Shown piece by piece: positions 44,050 through 55,368 of a DNA stretch of 64,000 nucleotides. Under the pieces are notes generated by a model. That model ran no database searches and was not told where the DNA came from. It worked only from the letters and a program-made list of their open reading frames with translations. Position 1 is the first letter of the stretch. Each line of letters starts with the position of its first letter. This stretch comes from DASVTR01 sp033855775 (GTDB taxonomy: Bacteria; Acidobacteriota; Blastocatellia; Pyrinomonadales; Pyrinomonadaceae): NCBI GenBank assembly GCA_033855775.1, contig JAWVFT010000088.1, positions 1-64,000 on the forward strand, written 5' to 3'. Made by a program: the position numbers and the translations under genes.

Positions 44050-44970
44050 ATGAGCGCCACACAGCAACCAGCAGCGACCATACGGAACCTGACCGCGACG
44101 GCTGCCTTGTGCCTGCTCATCATCATCATCACGTGCGCCGCAGCCCAGGCGCGCGCGCAGCAAACGCCCGCACAGCAAACACCTGCGCCGACCGCTTCGC
44201 CAACGGCCACTCCGGCGACAACAACAACAACGACGCCAGCCGCGCGCCCCATCCTGAAGACCATCAAGCTCAGCGTCCAATATGCGCCGAAGACGCCAGC
44301 CGCGCGCAAGCGTTTTTACGTCTCGCGCGTTGACTTCGATTTCGACGCGCTGCAACAGAAGCTCGGCAATCTTCCCTCGCACAAAGACTACCAGCAGCGC
44401 GTCAGCAACCAGTCGCTCAGCGCGGAGTTGGTCGGCGAGTTCGTCCGCGAGTGGCTCGAAAAGTACAAATGCGAGACGGTCTATTGCCAGCCCATCACGC
44501 TCGAAGATGTCGGGCGCATACGCCTCTTTCAGGACGCTTACAAGCGCGCGAGCGAACTCTTCAAGAACTCAGGCGGCGACGGCGGCGCGGCCCTGCGTTG
44601 GCTGCCCAACTTTCTGCCGCGGGAGATTGCCACAGGCTACTTCGACATGAAGGCGCAATGGCTCAAGCTTGCCCTGGACATGATGGAAGCCAGGACAATC
44701 GGCGGCGAGCAAAACTTGATTCGCGCCTTCATGACAGACCGCAACGGCGCGGCCTACATCCCCGAAGTTAAGCCGGGCGAAACCTACTACATCTCAAATC
44801 TGATTCCGATTGAAGACGGAACAGATTGTTTCCTGTGGAACAAGAAGCAAGAGGTCAAAGCGGGGCCGGGCGTGGAAGTCGGCGTCACGCTCGGAGCCAA
44901 CGCGAAGCTCAAAGAGATTAAGGGCGCGAACGCCGCCGCCCTGACCTTCACCTGCAAGCCGCCGAAGTAG
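44050..44970 (+). CDS. Secreted protein of unknown function in the cytochrome cluster
   Basis: About 306 residues starting MSATQQPAATIRNLTATAAL. A signal peptide (LCLLIIIITCAAAQARA) is followed by a Thr/Ala/Pro spacer. The folded part has KTIKLSVQYAPKTPAARKRF, FYVSRVDFDFDALQQKLGNL, a cysteine pair CETVYC (perhaps a disulfide), LPNFLPREIATGYFDMKAQW and a C-terminal beta-sandwich (VKPGETYYISNLIPIEDGTD, VEVGVTLGANAKLKEI). It has no haem motif. I do not recognise the family. It sits 48 bases before the first nonaheme gene, so it may be an accessory or structural partner. Confidence 0.6.
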   Translation: MSATQQPAATIRNLTATAALCLLIIIITCAAAQARAQQTPAQQTPAPTASPTATPATTTTTTPAARPILKTIKLSVQYAPKTPAARKRFYVSRVDFDFDALQQKLGNLPSHKDYQQRVSNQSLSAELVGEFVREWLEKYKCETVYCQPITLEDVGRIRLFQDAYKRASELFKNSGGDGGAALRWLPNFLPREIATGYFDMKAQWLKLALDMMEARTIGGEQNLIRAFMTDRNGAAYIPEVKPGETYYISNLIPIEDGTDCFLWNKKQEVKAGPGVEVGVTLGANAKLKEIKGANAAALTFTCKPPK

Positions 44971-45018
44971 TGCGGAGCGCGCATTGAACGGCGCGCGAAA
45001 GAAGAAGAGGAACGAGAA

Positions 45019-46332
45019 GTGCGCTCGCTTGAGCATGAATGCCGCCAACGTCGTCGTCGCCTTGTGGCGTTCGCGGTCTTCTTCGTGTTCGCGCTCGCGG
45101 CCTTCGTCTACCCCAGAGCTTCCGCTTCGCTTGTGAACGGCGGCGAGCCGCAGCAACAGAAACGCAGGCGCACAAAGCAGAGCGGCGGCAACACCGCTCG
45201 CGCTCCGGCCACGCGCGCAGCCTCGCGCGGCGTCAACTACTCGCGCTTTTTCCACGACCGTCATCACGTCAAGTACGACAAGCCAGACCACGGAAATTGC
45301 AGCGACTGTCACACGCTCTCTTCGCCCTTGCAGTATGACATCAAGGATTATCCAGACCACCCCTCGTGCGTCAATTGCCACCGCCAGCAATTCTTCACGG
45401 GAGCGCGCCCGGTCATCTGCACGGTCTGCCACAAGGCCGCTTCGCCGCGCGACGACCGCCGCTTCGATTTCCCGAAGCCGGGCGCAGACGTGACCAGAGA
45501 ATTTCCCGGTCGCTTTCCGCACGCGCTGCATCAATCGCTGCTGGCGCAAGCGCGCCCCGCCGGAGACGTGGCCGGAGCGTTGCGCCTCGTCCGCGCTTCC
45601 TTCAACGGCAACGCGGCGCAAACACAGACTGAGGAGAACTGCGCGACCTGTCATGCTTCTTACGATAAGACGAAGCCGGACGAGGCTGGCTTCTTTCCCG
45701 GCGCGGGCTGGCCCGACAATATGCTGCCCGGCAAGGGGACGTTCAGAAAAATCCCGAACGGGCCGGAAGGACACAGGACTTGCTTCGTCTGTCATGCGAG
45801 CGCGGAGAAGAGTTGGAAGTCGCCCGCGCCCGTCGCCAACGATTGCGCCGGATGCCACAGCAAGGCCGCGCCCGCCGCGCTCGCGACAGCAATCGCAGCA
45901 TCAAGCATATCAACCACGCCTGCCGTCATGGCTCCTGCGCGGACTGCTGCGACGTTAGTAAAATTCTCTTTCACGAGCGCGCCGCTGCCGCCGCGCAAGG
46001 TCTTCAACTTCCAGCACGAGGGCGGAGGCGAGGGCGGCAGTCATGAGGAAGGCTGCACGACCTGTCACATCAACATCACGCAGGAGCAGACGCTCATCGT
46101 CAAGCCGGACGTGCCGATTGCTTCGTGCGCCTTGTGTCACATCAGCGGCGGCAAAAAATCTTCACTGAAGAAGGGGACGGACACGACCATCACGACGGAG
46201 ATGGACGCATGGCTTGCGAGCAGGAAGGCTTGTCTCAGTTGCCACACAATTGAGATTGGAAATCGTCAGCCGCCTTGCAGCCATTACTACGCCGACCGGC
46301 GCGCGCCGCCAGCCGAGCTTCAATGTAAATAG
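45019..46332 (+). CDS. Nonaheme cytochrome c (437 residues)
   Basis: Starts at GTG 45019 with AGAGGA 7 bases upstream. Residues 15-36 are a signal peptide or anchor (LVAFAVFFVFALAAFVYPRA). After a basic linker there are nine CxxCH sites: CSDCH, CVNCH, CTVCH, CATCH, CFVCH, CAGCH, CTTCH, CALCH and CLSCH. Pairs such as RFFHDRHHVKYD and FPHALHQSL provide distal histidines as in cytochrome c7/c3-type units. A haem-free part between the sixth and seventh sites (CHSKAAPAALATAIAASS to KVFNFQHEGG) is low in complexity. It should be periplasmic. It is 7 bases from the next cytochrome gene, so the two are cotranslated. Confidence 0.88.
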   Translation: MRSLEHECRQRRRRLVAFAVFFVFALAAFVYPRASASLVNGGEPQQQKRRRTKQSGGNTARAPATRAASRGVNYSRFFHDRHHVKYDKPDHGNCSDCHTLSSPLQYDIKDYPDHPSCVNCHRQQFFTGARPVICTVCHKAASPRDDRRFDFPKPGADVTREFPGRFPHALHQSLLAQARPAGDVAGALRLVRASFNGNAAQTQTEENCATCHASYDKTKPDEAGFFPGAGWPDNMLPGKGTFRKIPNGPEGHRTCFVCHASAEKSWKSPAPVANDCAGCHSKAAPAALATAIAASSISTTPAVMAPARTAATLVKFSFTSAPLPPRKVFNFQHEGGGEGGSHEEGCTTCHINITQEQTLIVKPDVPIASCALCHISGGKKSSLKKGTDTTITTEMDAWLASRKACLSCHTIEIGNRQPPCSHYYADRRAPPAELQCK

Positions 46333-46339
46333 AGAGAGC

Positions 46340-47290
46340 ATGCGAGAGCCGGATTCAACCGCAGAGAGCCTTGAACGCGAGCGACGCGGCCATAGCGCAC
46401 GGCGTCAATGGCTGTCGTGCGCCTTCCTGATTTCAACGATGACAGCCGCGCTGTTAATGACCGTCTTCGGGGCGAGCGCTGGCGACGGTCGAAGGGTCGT
46501 CTCTGCAACCGAAGAGCAAGCAATCTTCGCTACGAATCTGGCCGCCGCCTTCAATCCTGAGCCGCAGGACTTTTCCAGGTTTTCGCATACGAGTCCGGGC
46601 GCGCACGCGGAGTTCAGCAACGCCGCGAGTTGCGCTTCCTGCCACCAGCGCAACGGCACACAGGCGCAGCCGACCTTCCCCGGACACAAAGCCTGCATCA
46701 AGTGTCACACGGCGGAGTTCACCACCGTCAACACTGCGCTCTGCACAATCTGTCACGTCAACGACCTCGGCAATCCGAACCCGGCGATGAAAAGCTTCCC
46801 CGGCTTGCAGAGTTTCCGCGTCTCCTTCGACCACGCGCAGCACGTCAACGTCGGAGCCAACTGCGCGAGTTGCCACAAGACGGCGCGGCGCGGCGTGGCT
46901 CTCTCTATCCCTGCGAGCTTGAACGCGCACGCGCAATGCTACGCCTGCCATTCGCCGGACAAGTCCGCCGCCAGCCTTTCATCCTGCGGCACGTGCCACT
47001 CAACCGGCGGCTACGCGCGAACGTCGGCCAACGCGCGCGCCTTCAACTTCAGTTTCAGCCATGCCACTCACGGCGCGCGTCAACGCTTAGGCTGCACGGA
47101 TTGCCACACAGTCCGCGCCGGGGCGGCGCAGTCCAGACAAGTCTCGTCGCCCGCCACGTTCCAGCACTTCGCGCGCAGCCGCGCCCAAAGCTGCGTGACC
47201 TGCCATAACAACCAGCGCGCGTTCGGCGAAGCGGACTTCGGCGACTGCCGGAAATGCCACAAGGGACAAACCTTCCGCATGGGCGGCTAA
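46340..47290 (+). CDS. Nonaheme cytochrome c (316 residues)
   Basis: Starts MREPDSTAESLERERRGHSA after AGAGAGAG; a GTG at 46214 lies inside the upstream gene and is rejected. A membrane anchor or signal segment (WLSCAFLISTMTAALLMTVF) is followed by nine CxxCH sites: CASCH, CIKCH, CTICH, CASCH, CYACH, CGTCH, CTDCH, CVTCH and CRKCH. Histidines for bis-His ligation recur before the pairs (FSHTSPGAH, FDHAQHVNV, FSHATHGAR), the typical class III/c7 arrangement. It likely acts as a periplasmic electron carrier with the preceding cytochrome. Confidence 0.88.
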   Translation: MREPDSTAESLERERRGHSARRQWLSCAFLISTMTAALLMTVFGASAGDGRRVVSATEEQAIFATNLAAAFNPEPQDFSRFSHTSPGAHAEFSNAASCASCHQRNGTQAQPTFPGHKACIKCHTAEFTTVNTALCTICHVNDLGNPNPAMKSFPGLQSFRVSFDHAQHVNVGANCASCHKTARRGVALSIPASLNAHAQCYACHSPDKSAASLSSCGTCHSTGGYARTSANARAFNFSFSHATHGARQRLGCTDCHTVRAGAAQSRQVSSPATFQHFARSRAQSCVTCHNNQRAFGEADFGDCRKCHKGQTFRMGG

Positions 47291-47368
47291 GAGACAACGC
47301 TCTTGTCCAAGCGAAGCACTCTTGCTTGAAGGCCAGCGCAGGCGGCGATGGTTTGCCGCGCGAAAAGT

Positions 47369-47397
47369 TTGACAAGCCGTATATGCCTCACTATCAT
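47369..47397 (+). promoter_or_regulatory. Sigma-70-type promoter for the tetraheme cytochrome
   Basis: TTGACA (47369-47374), 17-base spacer, TATCAT (47392-47397). It is the best promoter match seen in the window. The transcript would start near 47404, leaving a leader of about 127 bases before ATG 47531. A 13-codon ORF (ATG 47434, MTQNYSEAAALLL) lies in the leader; its significance is unknown. Confidence 0.65.
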
Positions 47398-47530
47398 TCA
47401 CAGCCGGAAGCTCCCCTTTCGATTGAGCGTGCTATGACTCAGAACTATTCCGAAGCCGCAGCGCTCCTCCTTTGAACTGCCATGCGGACTATCTCTGCAC
47501 AGAGCGCCAGTTATTGTAAGGACGACGACT

Positions 47531-48247
47531 ATGAAATTAACTATCGTTGTGGCGGCAGTCTTCGGCTATTTGCTCCTGACCTTTGCCTGCCACCATTCTT
47601 CCAGTTCGACGAACGCCGCGATGCTCAACAGCAGCGCCGCGTCGCTCAGCAGTAGCAGTAGCAGCGTCGCCGCCGTCGCGCCCGACGGCACGAACCCGCC
47701 GCACGCCGTTGACACGGACGGCAAAGCCATTCCAGAAGAGAGCGCGACGCAGCCCGCCAAGCCAATCATTCTGGCGAAGGACGCCGAAGGCAAAGACGGC
47801 GAGATGAAAAAGGAAGCGGCCTTTGACCACGCCAAGCACAGCACGGATGCGAAGTATAGCGTTGACGGCAAGACCGTCATCGGCTGCGTGGAATGTCATC
47901 ACACAGACCAGCCGAAGGCTCCGGCGGGTCAGGACTATCTCAAGAAGCTTGAGCGCAAAGAAGTGTTGACGGCTGCCCAGTTGGAGAAGTCTAAGCTGGC
48001 CGTGAAATCCTGCCGCGCCTGCCACTTTCAAGCCTCAGCCGAAGCGACCGACGATTATCCGCCCGACAGCATCACCTACGCGAAAGAGAGCGGCAAGGCG
48101 GCCACGAAAGATAAAATCGTCAACGAAGAGGCGTATCACCTGAACTGCAACACGTGCCACGATCAGGCGATGAAGAACAAGAGCCGCGCGACGCCCGCCA
48201 AGGCTCCGGCGGCGTGCGCCGATTGCCACACACAGAAGAAGAGCTAA
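47531..48247 (+). CDS. Tetraheme cytochrome c3-like protein
   Basis: A 238-residue protein; AAGGA lies 9 bases before ATG 47531. The signal peptide MKLTIVVAAVFGYLLLTFAC ends in a lipobox-like LTFAC, so it may be a lipoprotein. A Ser/Asn/Ala-rich linker (20-80) precedes a domain that begins FDHAKHSTDAKYSVDGK and has four CxxCH sites: CVECH (followed by a further His), CRACH, CNTCH and CADCH. The arrangement matches class III tetraheme cytochromes (c3 family). It has its own promoter. Likely role: low-potential periplasmic electron carrier for the multiheme proteins here. Confidence 0.88.
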   Translation: MKLTIVVAAVFGYLLLTFACHHSSSSTNAAMLNSSAASLSSSSSSVAAVAPDGTNPPHAVDTDGKAIPEESATQPAKPIILAKDAEGKDGEMKKEAAFDHAKHSTDAKYSVDGKTVIGCVECHHTDQPKAPAGQDYLKKLERKEVLTAAQLEKSKLAVKSCRACHFQASAEATDDYPPDSITYAKESGKAATKDKIVNEEAYHLNCNTCHDQAMKNKSRATPAKAPAACADCHTQKKS

Positions 48248-48374
48248 GCGTCAACTTAAACCACAGCGAGCCGCGACGCTCGCGCTATGGAAGCAACGCT
48301 TGTGATGCAGCGCGTCTTCCGAGAGAGCGTCGCGGTCTTCGTCTTCAAGGAACATGATTCGGGCCACACAATCA

Positions 48375-48920
48375 ATGCGATTAACTGCTCTCTCAATAAC
48401 GCTCGTCGCCGTCTCGCTGCTCGCAGGCTGCGCGCAGCCCGCGCCTCCTGCCTCAAGCGAAACGACGACGACTACGACAACCAACAGCGCAACGTCGCGC
48501 GCGGCCACGCCGTCGCAGACGACGAACGCGCCTTCGTCCGGCATGTCGAGCGACACGCCGATTGCGCCCGCGCACGGCGGCGGCGCGATTCCGCCCGCGG
48601 CCAACACGTCTCCGGCCAGCGAGCCGACCGGGATGGACACCGCCGCGCTCGACGCCAAGATTGAGAAGGCCGAAGCCAAAGCCAAAGCCAAGAACGCGAC
48701 GCAGGCCGACCGCAACGCTGCCGCCGCAGCCTACATGGAACGCGCAGACATTTTCATGAACGCGGGGCGACCGATGCTCTATAAATTCGCGCTCCGCGAT
48801 TACCGCCGCACGCTGCGTTATCAACCCGACAACGAGCAAGCGCGCCAGAGCGTCAAGACCATCGTTGACATCTACACTTCGATGGGGCGTCCCGTCCCCG
48901 AACTCGGCAACGAACCGTAG
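48375..48920 (+). CDS. Lipoprotein with helical C-terminal domain
   Basis: About 181 residues from MRLTALSITLVAVSLLAGC (lipobox LLAGC); an ATG seven codons upstream is also possible. A Thr/Ser/Ala/Pro spacer (25-90) is followed by an Ala/Lys-rich helix (LDAKIEKAEAKAKAKNATQA) and a TPR-like repeat: ADRNAAAAAYMERADIFMNA, LRDYRRTLRYQPDNEQARQ and SVKTIVDIYTSMG. One or two TPR motifs could bind a partner near the cytochromes. It ends the cytochrome cluster and has a strong terminator. Confidence 0.7.
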   Translation: MRLTALSITLVAVSLLAGCAQPAPPASSETTTTTTTNSATSRAATPSQTTNAPSSGMSSDTPIAPAHGGGAIPPAANTSPASEPTGMDTAALDAKIEKAEAKAKAKNATQADRNAAAAAYMERADIFMNAGRPMLYKFALRDYRRTLRYQPDNEQARQSVKTIVDIYTSMGRPVPELGNEP

Positions 48921-48964
48921 GCGACAACCGAGCAGGCGCGCGCCGCAAGGTTGCGAGCTTTCAG

Positions 48965-49009
48965 AAAAGCAGAGGGCGTGAGGCGGTTGACCTCACGCCC
49001 TCTGCTTTT
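48965..49009 (+). terminator. Strong rho-independent terminator
   Basis: AAAAGCAGAGGGCGTGAGG pairs with CCTCACGCCCTCTGCTTTT (19 bp, 7-base loop), followed by more T. It ends the cytochrome cluster. Confidence 0.9.
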
Positions 49010-49035
49010 TTACACGCAACCGCGCAAAACAGGCC

Positions 49036-49392
49036 CGCGCGCGTCTGCCAACGGCCCGCGCATAGCTAAAATCGGCTCGCGCACGCGCAAAATTCATCCG
49101 CGCACATGTAAAGTTCATCCGCGCAGCGCTCAGATTGATTCGCGCGCCTGTTAGATTGACCCGCGCACCTGCAAGATTGGTTCGCGCACCTGTTAGATTC
49201 ATCCGCGTAGCTGCTAGATTGACCCGCGCAGTTGTTAGATTGACCCGCGTAGTGTTCAGATTCATCCGCGCAGTTGTTAGATCGGTTCGCGCAGTGTTCA
49301 GATTGGTTCGCGTAGTCGCTAGATTGATTCGCGCACCTGTTAGATTGACCCGCGCAGTTGTTGGATTGACCCGCGTACACGTTTTGGTGTGG
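49036..49392. repeat. Minisatellite of 17 tandem 21-bp units
   Basis: Exactly 357 bases, 17 x 21, with units such as CGCGCAGTTGTTAGATTGACC and CGCGCACCTGTTAGATTGACC; the first bases CGCG(C/T) and the AGATT core vary least. A partial unit precedes it (49021-49035). Both strands are free of stops in some frames: on the minus strand a heptapeptide of the type ARVNLTG or CAGQSNN, on the plus strand RAPVRLT. No ribosome binding site or signal is seen. It lies between the cytochrome terminator and the second ABC1 kinase gene. The gap 48921-49429 holds nothing else. Confidence 0.9.
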
Positions 49393-49429
49393 CGCGCGGG
49401 CGCGGAGTGGACTCAAAACATACGCGGAG

Positions 49430-51109
49430 TCATTGCGGGCCGTCTTTCTTCTCCTTCTTCACGTCGTTAAGGAAGATGTGGAAGACTAAGAACATTCCGG
49501 CGGCGGCGGCGATGAAGAAGAAAATCATGGCGATGCCGGGATAGCCCAGGATTTTGAAGGACGTTTCGACGCGCATCAACAGCGCCGCCCCGACAATCAA
49601 CGCCGCCAGCACCAAGCCCATCGTGATGCGATTAGCAATCTTCTGCAAGCCCTCCATCAAGCGCACTTCGTCTATGGCGTCAACGCGAATTTGCATCTCG
49701 TTGTTGGCGATGGCATCGAAGAGACGATTGACGCGCCCCGGCAGTTTTTCGACGAAGCCTTTGGTTTCGAGCAGCGTGTTGAAGAGATTGCCGGGAGAGA
49801 TGCTTTTGACCATCCGCTCGCGCAGCAGTTCGGTCGCGTTCTGGCGAATCGAAGCGTTCGGGTCAAACGCAGGGTCTAGCGTGTGGACAACCTGGTCAAG
49901 ATTGAGCAGGGTCTTGGCAATCAAGGTGAACTCCGGCGGCAGCCGAAAGCCGCACTCGCCGGAGATGCGCGTGATTTCCAGAACGACCCGGCCCGAATTG
50001 ATGTTCTCAAGATTCGCGCCCTGATGCTGCGCCACAAGGTCTTTGACACGCTGCTGAAAATTCTTGGCCTCGAAGCTGTCCTTCGGCTCGCCCATCTTGA
50101 TTGTCAACTCGCTCACTTCGTCGCCGTGTCCCTCGCTAATGGCAAGGAGCAGTTGCAGCAGATTCTCCTGAAAGCGCGGCGTCAGTCGCCCGACCATCCC
50201 TAAATCGAGCAGAGCGATGCGCTCGTCGTCCGTGATAAAGACGTTGCCCGGATGCGGGTCTGCGTGAAAGAGGCCGTCCACCAACAACTGCTTGAGGTAG
50301 GCGCGAAAGAAGTGCTCCGCCAGGCCGTAGCCGTCCAGGTCCATGCGTGCCAGCGGGCTTAAAGAGGTAATCTTCTTGCCCGTGATGAAGTCCATCGTCA
50401 GCACGCGCGAAGTGGTGTAGTCGGCGACGGGCGCGGGCAGGACAAGGCGCTCGAACTCGCGCAGGTTCGCGGCGAACGTGACCAGATGGCGCGCTTCCTG
50501 TTTGTAGTCCAACTCGCGCAGCAAGCTCTTGCGCAACTCCGTCAGGATGCCGGTGAACTCGTAACGCTTGCCCATCTCCGTGTGCTTGTCTAAGAAGGCA
50601 GCGACTTCAAGCAGGATTTCCAAGTCCTTGACGATGACCTCGCGCACGCCCGGTCGCTGCACTTTCACGACGACCTCGCGGCCATCGCGCAAGCGAGCGC
50701 GATGCGCTTGTCCGAGCGAAGCGGCGGCCAAAGGCTCCGCTTCAAACTCTGCGAAGGCTTTCGAGAGCCGCACGCCCAACTCGTCCATCACAATCTGCTC
50801 GACCTCGCCAAACGAGAACGGCGCGACATCATCTTGCAGCCGAGAGAGGGCTTCCAGATAAGGAACGGGCAGCATGTCGGCGCGCGTCGAGAGCAGTTGA
50901 GCGAGCTTGACGAAGGTCGGCCCCATTCGCTCCAAGTCCTTCGACAACTCTTCGGCCTCCGGCGCGGCCACCTGCGCCACGTCGCTCTCGTCGTCGAGCG
51001 CGTCTTCCAACCCGGCCTGCTTCACAAGGTCGGAACGCCCGTACTTCATCAACAACCACGCGATGTCCTTGTACCGCTTCAGATATTCGGGCTTTAGCGA
51101 GATTCCCAT
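49430..51109 (-). CDS. ABC1/UbiB/AarF-family protein with C-terminal membrane segments
   Basis: A 559-residue paralogue of the protein at 2296. It carries TFVKLAQLLSTRADMLP (KxGQ region with Gln at the expected place, Gly replaced by Ala), AAASLGQAHRARL, VVVKVQRPG, LFHADPHPGNVFI and LLDLGMVG (in place of DFG). The C-terminal 60 residues have two hydrophobic segments (MGLVLAALIVGAALLMRV and IAMIFFFIAAAAGMFLVFHI), as in quinone-biosynthesis UbiB. It may support quinone biosynthesis or another lipid process at the membrane. The change in the KxGQ Gly should be confirmed by alignment. A 21-bp minisatellite lies next to its 3' end. Confidence 0.9.
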   Translation of the reverse strand: MGISLKPEYLKRYKDIAWLLMKYGRSDLVKQAGLEDALDDESDVAQVAAPEAEELSKDLERMGPTFVKLAQLLSTRADMLPVPYLEALSRLQDDVAPFSFGEVEQIVMDELGVRLSKAFAEFEAEPLAAASLGQAHRARLRDGREVVVKVQRPGVREVIVKDLEILLEVAAFLDKHTEMGKRYEFTGILTELRKSLLRELDYKQEARHLVTFAANLREFERLVLPAPVADYTTSRVLTMDFITGKKITSLSPLARMDLDGYGLAEHFFRAYLKQLLVDGLFHADPHPGNVFITDDERIALLDLGMVGRLTPRFQENLLQLLLAISEGHGDEVSELTIKMGEPKDSFEAKNFQQRVKDLVAQHQGANLENINSGRVVLEITRISGECGFRLPPEFTLIAKTLLNLDQVVHTLDPAFDPNASIRQNATELLRERMVKSISPGNLFNTLLETKGFVEKLPGRVNRLFDAIANNEMQIRVDAIDEVRLMEGLQKIANRITMGLVLAALIVGAALLMRVETSFKILGYPGIAMIFFFIAAAAGMFLVFHIFLNDVKKEKKDGPQ

Positions 51110-51294
51110 CGCTCACCTCTTCGGATGAATTTAACGAGCGCGCCGCGGATGCCGAAAGCCCCCTGGCGTCAACAACGGATTCTACACCGAAGCGGGCCGA
51201 CCGTGCGGCGTTAAAAACAGGAGGGGCTCACACGAGGCGTCCGCGCAAAGCGTTGCCTGCGCGCCCCCGCCAACGCTAATGCCGACCACTCGTG

Positions 51295-51300
51295 TATAAT
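51295..51300 (+). promoter_or_regulatory. Possible -10 box for the kinase gene
   Basis: TATAAT preceded by GTG, 61 bases before ATG 51362. No good -35 is found at 16-18 bases upstream. No ribosome binding site precedes the start. Confidence 0.3.
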
Positions 51301-51361
51301 GTGGCGCAAGCAGTTCAGGACTCTTTCGTTCAAGCCGTCGAATGAACTGCCGCCCTGATTT

Positions 51362-54358
<2,997 letters not shown>

Positions 54359-54419
54359 GACGAGCTAAAGTTTTTTGGAGTCGGCCACGCAACCGGACAG
54401 GCGCGCGAGTGTCAGCGAG

Positions 54420-55325
54420 TTACTTCTTTTTCAGTCGAATCTCGAACAACTTCGTCCAGCGTTTGCCGGTGACGAAGAGGCGGTCTTCCTGTTCGTCGTA
54501 GGCGATGCCGTTAAGCACGTTGTCGGTGTCGTTTTCGACATCGGCGGGGCGCAGACCTGAGAGGTCAATCCAGCCGTTGATTTTGCCGCTGGACGGGTCG
54601 ATGCGGACGATGCGGTCTGATTTCCAGATGTTGGCGTAGATTTCGCCTTTGATATATTCAAGCTCGTTGAGTTGCGTCAAAGGCTGGCCGTTATCGAAGA
54701 CGCTGATGGCGCGGACGGGCAGGAAAGTGTTCGGCTCAAGAAAGCGAAGCTGGTTCGAGCCGTCGCTCATAATCAGCGACTTGCCATCGTTGGTCAGCCC
54801 CCAACCTTCGCCCGCTTGATGAAGTTCGGAGCGCAGTTCAAAGTCCTTCAGGTCATAAACGAAGCACTTGTTCGACTGCCACGTCAGTTGAAAAATCTTG
54901 CCCTCAAACAGCGTGATGCCTTCGGCGAAGTATTCCTCCGGCACGTCAATTTTCTTCTTCACCTTGCCGCTCTTGAGCTCAACGCGGCGCAGGCTCGACG
55001 TGCCGTGATGGCCCGTGCTCTCGTACAAATATTTGTCGTGAAAGACGAGCCCTTGCGTGAAAGCCTTCGGGTCGTGCGGCCATGAGTTGACGACTTCGTA
55101 AGTGTAGACGGGAACGTCTGCGGCCTCGCGCGCGGCTTCGTCCTGCCGCGTCGCGTTAGACGACGAAGACGTGGCGGGTGAAGCGCTGGCGGTCTGGGCG
55201 GGCTTGGTTGGCACAGGCTGCTGCGGCTGCTCTCTGCGTGTCGCGCCGAGGTCTTTATCGCCGCAAGCCAGAAGCGCTATCGAGACGGCGACCAGCGACA
55301 AAGAGCCGAGTGAAAGGCGTCGCAT
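54420..55325 (-). CDS. Glutaminyl-peptide cyclotransferase, lipoprotein
   Basis: About 301 residues starting MRRLSLGSLSLVAVSIALLA, with the lipobox LLAC; the upstream in-frame start is excluded by the signal peptide. The mature part matches the plant-type (PF05096) five-bladed propeller: PVYTYEVVNSWPHDPKAFTQ, GLVFHDKYLYESTGHHGTSS, EEYFAEGITLFEGKIFQLTW, GEGWGLTNDGKSLIMSDGSN and NELEYIKGEIYANIWKSDRI. It converts N-terminal Gln to pyroglutamate on exported peptides. It follows the SurA/DsbA-like gene by 43 bases and is probably cotranscribed, suggesting a joint role in processing secreted proteins. Confidence 0.88.
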   Translation of the reverse strand: MRRLSLGSLSLVAVSIALLACGDKDLGATRREQPQQPVPTKPAQTASASPATSSSSNATRQDEAAREAADVPVYTYEVVNSWPHDPKAFTQGLVFHDKYLYESTGHHGTSSLRRVELKSGKVKKKIDVPEEYFAEGITLFEGKIFQLTWQSNKCFVYDLKDFELRSELHQAGEGWGLTNDGKSLIMSDGSNQLRFLEPNTFLPVRAISVFDNGQPLTQLNELEYIKGEIYANIWKSDRIVRIDPSSGKINGWIDLSGLRPADVENDTDNVLNGIAYDEQEDRLFVTGKRWTKLFEIRLKKK

Positions 55326-55368
55326 AAATCTTCTCGTCAAGTGGGGCCGGATGAATGAAGCGTCCGGC

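Noticed and set aside
45019..46332. Frameshift in the first nonaheme gene near the haem-free region 45880-45960
   Set aside because: Another frame shows a Cys-rich peptide there, but the main frame stays open with haem motifs on both sides, so no correction is needed.
49036..49392. CRISPR array
   Set aside because: Units are contiguous 21-mers without spacers and no cas genes are nearby.
48993..49416. Heptapeptide-repeat proteins read from the minisatellite
   Set aside because: Open frames exist on both strands only because the unit has 21 bases; no ribosome binding site, signal or flanking domain supports coding.
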